Shown one piece after another: positions 7,070-13,269 of a DNA stretch of 22,715 nucleotides. The stretch comes from Puniceicoccales bacterium (GTDB lineage Bacteria; Verrucomicrobiota; Verrucomicrobiia; Opitutales; JAIRLG01), in the NCBI GenBank assembly GCA_031255915.1, contig JAIRRP010000067.1, positions 1 to 22,715 on the forward strand. Reading direction: 5' to 3'. A program made the position numbers and the translations under genes. The notes under the pieces are model-generated. The model ran no database searches, had not been told where the DNA came from, and saw only the letters and a list, made by a program, of their open reading frames with translations. The stretch's first letter is position 1, and each line of letters opens with the position of its first letter.

Positions 7070-8572
7070 ATGTTATCAGCTTTTGTGGATTGTATTAAAA
7101 TTCCTGATCTTCGTCGAAAGATCCTATTTACGCTTTCATTGTTGTTTGTGGCGCGAGTGGGAGCGAGTATTCCTTTGCCGGGGCTAGATCCCAAGCCATT
7201 GCATGATTTTTTCGTAACACAATCAGGAGGTAGTTCCAGTCTGGTAGGCCTTTATAATATGTTCACGGGTGGTGCCTTTTTGAAAGGTGCTATTTTTGGC
7301 TTAGGGATTATGCCTTACATCAGTGCTTCCATCATCTTGCAGCTCATGTCGGCGGTTGTACCAATGCTGGCGCGTATTCACAAGGAGCAAAATGGCCGTC
7401 AACGCATTGCACAGTATACGCGTTACCTGACGGTGTTGATCTGCCTTATCCAGGGCATTCTCTTGGTCTTGGCATTGATGAATTATCCGGAAAAGCTGTT
7501 TACCGGTTTCAATAAAGACATTTATGGCGAAATTGTCGTCATGAATCACGCTTGGTTTTTAATTAACTCGACGATTTTTTTAACGGCAGGGACGATGATC
7601 TTGACGTGGCTGGGGGACCGTATCACCCAAAATGGCATTGGTAATGGTATTTCGCTTCTGATTACGGCGGGTATTTTGTCATCGCTGCCCCGTGCCGTTT
7701 CCCAGACATGGGCGATGTTCCATAGGCCCATTGGTACCGAGGGACCACATTATGGTCTTTTGCAAGGTGTATTGATGATCGCGTTATTACTGACGGTTGT
7801 GGCGGCCATGATTGTCATGACACAAGCTACGAGGAAAATTCCCGTGCAGTATGCCAAACGCATTATCGGGCACAAGGTCTATGGTGGTCAGACATCATTC
7901 TTACCGCTAAAGGTGAATTATGCCGGTGTCATGCCGGTCATTTTTGCCAGCGCTATTTTACTCTTTCCGCAGCAGATTTTTGCCTATCTTGGTGCGGCGA
8001 CCGGAGTATCATTGTTTCAGCGTTTGTCTTACATCTTAATGCATGGCTCTTGGTTTTACTATACAGCCTATGGTAGCATGATCTTAGGGTTTAGTTATTT
8101 CTGGGTTTCCATCATGTTTCGCCCGACGCAGATTGCGGATGATCTGAAAAAGAATGGTGGCTATATACCAGGTGTACGTCCAGGAGCTGCTACGGCGGAA
8201 TTTTTGGATTTTATGATGACGCGCCTGACATTGGCAGGGGCTATTTTTCTGACGGTCATCGCCTTATTTCCTGATTTTCTCTACTTTTCTTTCAAAATTC
8301 CCTATGCGGTAGCGATGTTTTTTGGCGGAACGGGCACATTGATTGCCGTAGGTGTCATTTTGGAGACAATGAAGCAGATGGAGACGCATTTGCTGGAGAA
8401 GCAGTACGATGGTTTTCTTCAAAAAGGAAAGACAAAGGGAAAAGCTTCATCAAGACGTTTTTCAGAGGTCTTGAGTTCATTATTGCAGATGAAGCCTCTG
8501 TGGATGTTTTTAGGGATTTTAGTCTTGGCAGGTTCTTTGGCTTGGTGGATGCATCGCATCGTTTCGAGGTAG
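7070..8572 (+). CDS. secY: Protein translocase subunit SecY with C-terminal extra helix
   Basis: SecY is the channel-forming subunit of the Sec translocon in the inner membrane. From ATG 7070 the protein is 500 residues, beginning MLSAFVDCIKIPDLRRKILF and followed by the usual hydrophobic segments. Recognisable blocks are GLDP near residue 40, MTGGAFLKGAIFGLGIMPYISASIILQL-like sequence, GDRITQNGIGNGISLLI, the cytoplasmic loop VQYAKRIIGHKVYGGQTSFLPLKVNYAGVMPVIFAS, and RPTQIADDLKKNGGYIPGVRPG. Most bacterial SecY ends near FLKKGRIRGR. Here residues 452-500 follow, with a further hydrophobic segment at about 476-494 and a positive end. GTG 7064 is a possible alternative start, but AAGGA at 7056-7060 is better spaced for 7070. 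Confidence 0.96.
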   Translation: MLSAFVDCIKIPDLRRKILFTLSLLFVARVGASIPLPGLDPKPLHDFFVTQSGGSSSLVGLYNMFTGGAFLKGAIFGLGIMPYISASIILQLMSAVVPMLARIHKEQNGRQRIAQYTRYLTVLICLIQGILLVLALMNYPEKLFTGFNKDIYGEIVVMNHAWFLINSTIFLTAGTMILTWLGDRITQNGIGNGISLLITAGILSSLPRAVSQTWAMFHRPIGTEGPHYGLLQGVLMIALLLTVVAAMIVMTQATRKIPVQYAKRIIGHKVYGGQTSFLPLKVNYAGVMPVIFASAILLFPQQIFAYLGAATGVSLFQRLSYILMHGSWFYYTAYGSMILGFSYFWVSIMFRPTQIADDLKKNGGYIPGVRPGAATAEFLDFMMTRLTLAGAIFLTVIALFPDFLYFSFKIPYAVAMFFGGTGTLIAVGVILETMKQMETHLLEKQYDGFLQKGKTKGKASSRRFSEVLSSLLQMKPLWMFLGILVLAGSLAWWMHRIVSR

Positions 8573-8575
8573 AAG

Positions 8576-9352
8576 ATGATTTGCAGGACGGATCACGATT
8601 TAAATGGCATGCGAAAAGCTGGAGAGGTTGCCGCTAAGGCGCTGCAGGCTTTGGGTCAATGTGTTCGAGCAGGCGTTTCGACGTCCGATTTAAATGAGTG
8701 GACTCACGAGCTCATGGCGAAGGCAGGAGCTGTGAGTGCAACTTATGGCTATAAATCCTCTAGGGGATCTAAAAATTCCTATCCGGGCTATGCGTGCTTT
8801 TCCGTTAATGATGTCATCGTTCACGGCATTCCCTCAAAAGAGGTAATACTGAAAGAGGGCGATATTATCAGTATCGATTTGGCTCTGTTCTATGAAGGGT
8901 TTTGTGGCGATAATACGGTAACCTTGCGGGTAGGTCAGGTTACGCCATCGGCCGATCGGCTGATAGATGCAGCGGAAGAGGCATTACGGTCCGGTATTCA
9001 ACAGGCTATTTCCGGAAATTATGTGGAAGATATTTCGAGGGCGATTGAAACGGTTGCCCATAAGGCAGGTTATGGTGTTGTGCGTGAGTTTGTGGGACAT
9101 GGCGTCGGGCGCAAAATGCATGAATATCCTCAGATTCCCAATTATGTCATACCTTGTCTGACCGATGAAAAGGTGAAATTGTGTTCCGGTATGACCTTGG
9201 CCATTGAGCCGATGTTGACGGCTGGTAATGCAGCTATTCAACAGGATTCGGATGGTTGGACAGTTCGGACAAAAGATGGTTCGCTGGCCGCCCATGTGGA
9301 ACATACGATTTTAGTGACAAAAAATTTGCCAGAGATATTGACTTTACGATGA
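8576..9352 (+). CDS. map: Type I methionine aminopeptidase
   Basis: MetAP removes the initiator methionine from nascent proteins and is metal-dependent. The 258-residue product has the pita-bread fold and all five metal ligands visible: D101 and D112 (IDLALFYEGFCGDNTVT), H175 (GHGVGRKMHEYPQIPNY), E211 (LAIEPML) and E242 (VEHTILVT). Substrate-contacting histidines H83 (IVHGIP) and H182 are also present. The length fits the type Ia class, with no N-terminal zinc-finger extension. It follows secY by 3 bases, so co-translation is likely. In many bacteria it is followed by infA and rpmJ; here the next gene is S13. Confidence 0.96.
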   Translation: MICRTDHDLNGMRKAGEVAAKALQALGQCVRAGVSTSDLNEWTHELMAKAGAVSATYGYKSSRGSKNSYPGYACFSVNDVIVHGIPSKEVILKEGDIISIDLALFYEGFCGDNTVTLRVGQVTPSADRLIDAAEEALRSGIQQAISGNYVEDISRAIETVAHKAGYGVVREFVGHGVGRKMHEYPQIPNYVIPCLTDEKVKLCSGMTLAIEPMLTAGNAAIQQDSDGWTVRTKDGSLAAHVEHTILVTKNLPEILTLR

Positions 9353-9425
9353 AAATAGTTTCCAACCCCTCTGCGCAATGGGATCGGTGAGGTCTAAGGT
9401 GTATTAAAAGTAAAGATTATAAGTT

Positions 9426-9803
9426 ATGCCGCGTCTTTTAGGTGTTGATGTGCCGGATAATAAACATGTATCCTATGCGTTGCGATATGTCTATGGTATC
9501 GGTTCTAAGCGTGCGGATGTCATTGTCGAGCGCTTGGGACTGGATCCCATGATGCGCTCACAGCACCTCAATGAGGAGCATGTCAGCCGTATCGTATCTA
9601 TTGTGACAGAAGAAGGATGGAAAGTTGAGGGTGATTTGCGCCGCGAGGTGATTGGAAATCTGAAGCGACTTCAGGCTATTCGTTGCTATCGTGGGATCCG
9701 TCATTTACGAGGTTTGCCGGTGCGAGGTCAGCGTACATCGACCAATGCCCGTACGCGAAAAGGCTCTCGGAAAACAGTTGGAGTAGTGAGGAAGACGAAG
9801 TAA
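9426..9803 (+). CDS. rpsM: 30S ribosomal protein S13
   Basis: S13 forms the B1 intersubunit bridges and contacts P-site tRNA. The 125-residue product begins MPRLLGVDVPDNKHVSYALRYVYGIG (helix-two-turns-helix region) and ends with the diagnostic block CYRGIRHLRGLPVRGQRTSTNARTRKGSRKTVGVVRKTK. The length is normal. It follows a 73-base gap after map, too short to hold L36, and the start has no clear Shine-Dalgarno (AT-rich AAAGATTATAAGTT upstream). Confidence 0.96.
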   Translation: MPRLLGVDVPDNKHVSYALRYVYGIGSKRADVIVERLGLDPMMRSQHLNEEHVSRIVSIVTEEGWKVEGDLRREVIGNLKRLQAIRCYRGIRHLRGLPVRGQRTSTNARTRKGSRKTVGVVRKTK

Positions 9804-9830
9804 TAATTCTAAAAATAATTTCGAGAGATA

Positions 9831-10322
9831 ATGGTTTCAGAAAAACAGACAGAACTGAAGGAAGTTGCCGGTGAGGCTTCCTCTAAGGTAGAAGCGGCAT
9901 CCCCTTCAGCAGCTGAGATTCTGGATGAGGGACTGCTCAATGGAGTCAAGGTACGCCGCGCGAAGAAGAGTAAAAATGTGCCTTACGGAATCTGTTCCAT
10001 TTTTGCGACTTTTAATAATACGAAGGTCCTTTTCTCCGATCAACGGGGCAATACCATTTCGTGGTCGAGTTCAGGTAAATGTAACTTTCGCGGTTCCCGT
10101 AAATCGACGGCTTATGCTGCACAAGTTGTGACGCAGGACGCCGGTAGAGTGGCTTTATCTCATGGTATGAAAGAGGTAGATGTGCATGTCAAAGGCCCTG
10201 GTATGGGTCGTGACGCCGCTATCCGAACATTGCAAACGCTGGGTCTCTTGGTTCATGCCATTGTCGACACAACGCCTGTACCTCACAATGGGTGTCGTCC
10301 TCGGAAGCGTCGTCGTGTCTAA
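9831..10322 (+). CDS. rpsK: 30S ribosomal protein S11 with N-terminal extension
   Basis: S11 lies on the platform near the Shine-Dalgarno/anti-Shine-Dalgarno helix. The core from about residue 48 is typical: NVPYGICSIFATFNNTKVLFSDQRGNTISWSSSGKCNFRGSRKSTAYAAQVV, then VDVHVKGPGMGRDAAIRTLQTLGLLVHAIVDTTPVPHNGCRPRKRRRV. The product is 163 residues against the usual 125-130. The surplus is an acidic, alanine- and glutamate-rich N-terminal extension (about residues 1-35). GAGAGA lies just upstream of the ATG. It is followed by S4 after 20 bases. Confidence 0.95.
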   Translation: MVSEKQTELKEVAGEASSKVEAASPSAAEILDEGLLNGVKVRRAKKSKNVPYGICSIFATFNNTKVLFSDQRGNTISWSSSGKCNFRGSRKSTAYAAQVVTQDAGRVALSHGMKEVDVHVKGPGMGRDAAIRTLQTLGLLVHAIVDTTPVPHNGCRPRKRRRV

Positions 10323-10342
10323 TATTGTAAGGAAAGATTTTT

Positions 10343-10951
10343 ATGTCTCGTTATACCGGACCTAAGGCCAGAGTTAATCGTCGATTTTCGCAGAATATTT
10401 TTCCCGCCTGTAAAGCGGCGGAGCGTAAGCCGTATTGTCCGGGGCAACATGGGCCGCGTCTGCGCCGTCGCCATTCCGATTATGCTCTAGGTCTTAATGA
10501 AAAGCAAAAATTACGTTACATGTATGGTTTGACGGAAAAGCAGTTCCGTTTATCTTTTGAGCGAGCGAAAAAAGAACGCGGTATTGTAGGTGAAATCTTT
10601 ATGCGTTCTTTGGAAATGAGATTGGATAGTGTCGTGTACCTCATGGGCCTTGCTCGTACGCGTCGGGCAGCACGTCAGTTCGTAACGCACGGCCATGTGA
10701 TGGTCGATCGTGTCAGGGTTAATATTCCCAGCTTTATATGCGCTCCGGGTCATTGTATAGAGGCTGTAAATCGTCCAGCATCTAAGCGTCTTTTGTCCCA
10801 GAATGTAGATGATACGCGTTATCGCAATCTTCCGGCATGGATGTCCTTTAATGCCGATTTACTGAAGGGGCAAGTCGATCGCGTCCCATCGCGTGAAGAG
10901 ATGACGCAGGAAATTAACGGACAGTTGGTCGTTGAGTTTTATAGTCGTTAA
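10343..10951 (+). CDS. rpsD: 30S ribosomal protein S4
   Basis: S4 is a primary 16S rRNA binder that nucleates the small-subunit body and, in E. coli, represses the alpha operon. The 202-residue product begins MSRYTGPKARVNRRFSQNIFPACKAAERKPYCPGQHG and has the S4 RNA-binding domain near the middle: EMRLDSVVYLMGLARTRRAARQFVTHGHVMVDRVRVNIPSF. Length and order fit the family. AAGGAAAG precedes the start. It lies between S11 and rpoA, as in many bacteria. Confidence 0.96.
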   Translation: MSRYTGPKARVNRRFSQNIFPACKAAERKPYCPGQHGPRLRRRHSDYALGLNEKQKLRYMYGLTEKQFRLSFERAKKERGIVGEIFMRSLEMRLDSVVYLMGLARTRRAARQFVTHGHVMVDRVRVNIPSFICAPGHCIEAVNRPASKRLLSQNVDDTRYRNLPAWMSFNADLLKGQVDRVPSREEMTQEINGQLVVEFYSR

Positions 10952-10989
10952 TTTTTCTAATATCGCGTCTCGTAAAGGATTAGAATTTT

Positions 10990-11988
10990 ATGGTAAAGCG
11001 CTTAGGAGAATTGAAGTTGCCGCAGAAATTGCTCAAAGAGGATGAGTCGGCATCGGGTACATATGCGAAATTTATTGTGGAGCCATTCGAAGCGGGTTTT
11101 GGTCATAGCTTAGGTAATACCTTGCGTCGTGTTTTATTGGGCGCCATCGAAGGAGCGGCGATTGCCTGTGTGCGCATTCAAGGGGTGGATCATGAATTCA
11201 TGAGTGTCGATGGCGTTGTTGAGGATGTGACGGAAATTGTTTTGAATTTAAAAAAGGTCTTATTTCAACACACCTCTCGCCAGTCCGTATGGCTGAAGTT
11301 GGATGTGGAAAAGGAAGGAGTGGTAACGGCGGAAGATATTCAATGTGTGTCGGGTCTCAAGGTGATTAATCCGCACCACGTCATTTGTCGCCTCGATTCT
11401 CCACGTAAGTTCCAGATGGATCTAGAGGTACGTGTGGGTCGCGGCTATGCCTTGGCCAGCACATATAAGAAATCTGATGAGGAAATAGGTCTTATTCCAA
11501 TCGATGCTCTCTTCAGTCCGGTCCAACTCGTGCGTTATAATGTGGAAGATACCCGTGTTGGCCAAATGACGGATTTCGATCGTCTCATCCTGGAGATCGA
11601 AACCGATGGGCGTATTGAGCCAGATGAGGCCCTTAAAGAGGCAGTGGTTGTGGTGCGTCGTCACTTGAATGTCTTCGATACGGTGAGTTCGATAGAGATG
11701 GAGTTTGATAATGGTATCCAGGAGGTTGATGAGGAACAGAATCGCCTGAAGACGTTGCTGAACATGAGTGTCAATGAGATCGAGTTATCCGTTCGTGCGG
11801 CTAATTGCCTGAATAACGCGAACATTACAACCGTCGGTGAACTGGCACTGAAATCGGAAGCAGAGATGCTGAAGTACCGTAATTTTGGCAAGAAGTCCCT
11901 CAATGAGATTCGCCTGAAGCTCGAGGAATTGGGACTTTCTCTAGGGGCGAGAATTGATGAGCGCCTGTTGGAGAGACATATTCATTAA
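10990..11988 (+). CDS. rpoA: DNA-directed RNA polymerase subunit alpha
   Basis: Alpha nucleates RNA polymerase assembly through its N-terminal domain and binds UP elements and activators through its C-terminal domain. The 332-residue product has the NTD signatures FIVEPFEAGFGHSLGNTLRRVLLGAIEGAAIACVRIQGVDHEF and MSVDGVVEDVTEIVLNLKKV. The CTD at about 255-315 keeps the DNA-contact residues: R269 in LSVRAANCL, N272 and C273, and G300, K301, K302 and S303 in RNFGKKSLNEI. UP-element recognition is therefore likely to work. It precedes L17, completing the alpha operon. Confidence 0.97.
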   Translation: MVKRLGELKLPQKLLKEDESASGTYAKFIVEPFEAGFGHSLGNTLRRVLLGAIEGAAIACVRIQGVDHEFMSVDGVVEDVTEIVLNLKKVLFQHTSRQSVWLKLDVEKEGVVTAEDIQCVSGLKVINPHHVICRLDSPRKFQMDLEVRVGRGYALASTYKKSDEEIGLIPIDALFSPVQLVRYNVEDTRVGQMTDFDRLILEIETDGRIEPDEALKEAVVVVRRHLNVFDTVSSIEMEFDNGIQEVDEEQNRLKTLLNMSVNEIELSVRAANCLNNANITTVGELALKSEAEMLKYRNFGKKSLNEIRLKLEELGLSLGARIDERLLERHIH

Positions 11989-12006
11989 TCGTAAAAGGAT
12001 TTTAGC

Positions 12007-12567
12007 ATGCGTCACGGATTACATAGGCATTTATTGGGAAGGACGAAAGAGCACCGGATAGCTCTTATATCAAATTTAGCTGTGGCATTGTTCCGTCATG
12101 GTCGCATAGAGACGACGCTGGCAAAGGCAAAAGCACTGCGTCCTTTTTCGGAAAAGATCATCACGTTGGCAAAAAAAGCCCAAGCGGCAGAGGTCTCGGC
12201 GGATCGCATTCATTTTCGCCGTATGGCCGTATCTCGTGTTCACGATGAAGACGCGATTAAGCGGCTCTTCACGGAACGTGTTTCCGAATTTGTAAATCGC
12301 AATGGTGGTTATACTCGTATTTACAAGCTCGTTCCACGTCGCGGTGATGCGGCGAAGATGGCGATTATTGAACTTGTTGCCGGTGAGGACAAGGGCTACA
12401 AAAAATCCCGTCGTGCGGTTAAGGCCAAGAGAGTGGATGCTCCGGTGGCGACAGCAACAGTTCCTCCCGCCGAGGAGAATGGCGATGTCTTGGTCATAGA
12501 CACCAGCTTGCTAGTTGCTCCGAGCGTTCCGGAATCAACGGAAGAAAACGCTGCCACATCCGCGTAA
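12007..12567 (+). CDS. rplQ: 50S ribosomal protein L17 with C-terminal extension
   Basis: L17 lies near the peptide exit tunnel. The 186-residue product starts MRHGLHRHLLGRTKEHRIALISNLAVALFRHGRIETTLAKAKALRPFSEKIITLAKKA and continues through RIYKLVPRRGDAAKMAIIELV near residue 125, a complete L17 core. About 60 more residues follow, rich in A, E, P, T and V, compared with the usual 115-130 total. The extension is low complexity and likely disordered. This is the last gene of the ribosomal run; the next gene is on the opposite strand. Confidence 0.95.
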   Translation: MRHGLHRHLLGRTKEHRIALISNLAVALFRHGRIETTLAKAKALRPFSEKIITLAKKAQAAEVSADRIHFRRMAVSRVHDEDAIKRLFTERVSEFVNRNGGYTRIYKLVPRRGDAAKMAIIELVAGEDKGYKKSRRAVKAKRVDAPVATATVPPAEENGDVLVIDTSLLVAPSVPESTEENAATSA

Positions 12568-12818
12568 CGGTCAAGCCACCAGAGAGGCTGGTGAGTTCCC
12601 TGAGGTAGCTTTGGGCGATGTGGTTTGCTCTAGAGGATGTCCCGTCAAAATCAGGCAGCGAAAAGAGAAATGGAACGGATGTGGAATGCAGAAACAAATT
12701 TCCTATGTGCCCTTTTTTCCATTCTTTCTCTCCCTTTATCAATCTTTTATTTGACGACATTTCCTAGGGATGTGATTCCAGAGTACCGAATTCCGAAAAA
12801 TCTGTATGTGCCGTACCT
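12568..12818. other. 251-base intergenic region between L17 and the HIT gene
   Basis: No protein-coding signal is convincing here. It starts with a 6-bp hairpin, CACCAG at 12577-12582 and CTGGTG at 12588-12593, with a 5-base loop and no T-run after it, so it is not a standard terminator. A pyrimidine-rich stretch lies at about 12711-12745 (CCTTTTTTCC, then CTTTCTCTCCC). Open frames in this gap overlap the HIT gene or the L17 end and have no family features. The convergent ends of rplQ and the HIT gene would be expected to need termination here, but I see no clear intrinsic terminator for either. Confidence 0.5.
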
Positions 12819-13163
12819 TCAACAGGGTGGCCATGTCATGTGACGGCCGGCAAAGAGGTGGATGTGCAGATGCGGCACCGTCTCTCCGGCCATCCGACCA
12901 TTGTTGATGACCAGACGATAGCCGTTCGAAAGATTTTCTCTTTCGGCGAAAGCTTTGGCCGTAAGCAACAATTTCCCGAGCAGGAGTGCATCTTCTTCCC
13001 GGGATTCAGAAATCCGAGGAATAAGTTTCTTGGGAATGATGAGCACATGGACAGGCGCTTGAGGATGGATGTCCTTAATCACAATGGCCTCCTCGGTTTC
13101 CAGGAGGATTTCGGCCGGTATTTCCCGGAGAATAATTTTTTGAAAAAGCGTTGGTTCTGGCAT
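12819..13163 (-). CDS. HIT-family nucleotide-binding protein (HINT-like hydrolase)
   Basis: HIT proteins hydrolyse nucleoside phosphoramidates and related nucleotide conjugates. From the ATG at 13161-13163 the product is 114 residues and starts MPEPTLFQKIILREIPAEILLETEEAIVIKDIHPQAPVHVLIIPKK, a close match to the HINT branch. The histidine triad H98-x-H100-x-H102 is complete in HLHIHLF (residues 98-104). A longer frame runs upstream to 13307, but those residues are not typical of the family, so I use the ATG that gives the usual HINT start. It is divergent from the unknown gene at 13270, and its 3' end faces rplQ. Confidence 0.93.
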   Translation of the reverse strand: MPEPTLFQKIILREIPAEILLETEEAIVIKDIHPQAPVHVLIIPKKLIPRISESREEDALLLGKLLLTAKAFAERENLSNGYRLVINNGRMAGETVPHLHIHLFAGRHMTWPPC

Positions 13164-13228
13164 AAGATTTTTCGTGATTCCTTTTCGCTTCTTCCTGTGC
13201 CGGAAGGCGTGTGCTAGACTGTAGGACA

Positions 13229-13262
13229 TTTTACTGGCAATGTCTGTCATAAAATATATAAT
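13229..13262 (+). promoter_or_regulatory. Promoter-like element shared with the gene at 18914-19741
   Basis: The sequence is TTTTACTGGCAA (13229-13240), then 16 bases, then TATAAT (13257-13262), a perfect -10 hexamer. Within the first box, CTGGCA is 17 bases from the -10 and matches 4 of 6 of the TTGACA consensus. The same box with one base changed, and exactly the same 16-base spacing to a -10-like TATATT, lies upstream of the barrel gene at 18914-19741. Transcription would start at about 13269, immediately before the ATG at 13270. Confidence 0.6.
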
Positions 13263-13269
13263 ACACAAT

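Noticed and set aside
12637..12843. 68-codon + strand frame in the gap after L17
   Set aside because: It runs into the HIT gene, has no family features, and has no ribosome-binding site.
13234..13250. Possible sigma-54 promoter in TGGCA of the shared element
   Set aside because: Sigma-54 promoters need GG and GC with 10 bases between. The sequence has GG but no GC at the correct spacing, and the copy upstream of the barrel gene has TGGTA. A -10 hexamer at identical spacing in both fits a sigma-70-type layout better.
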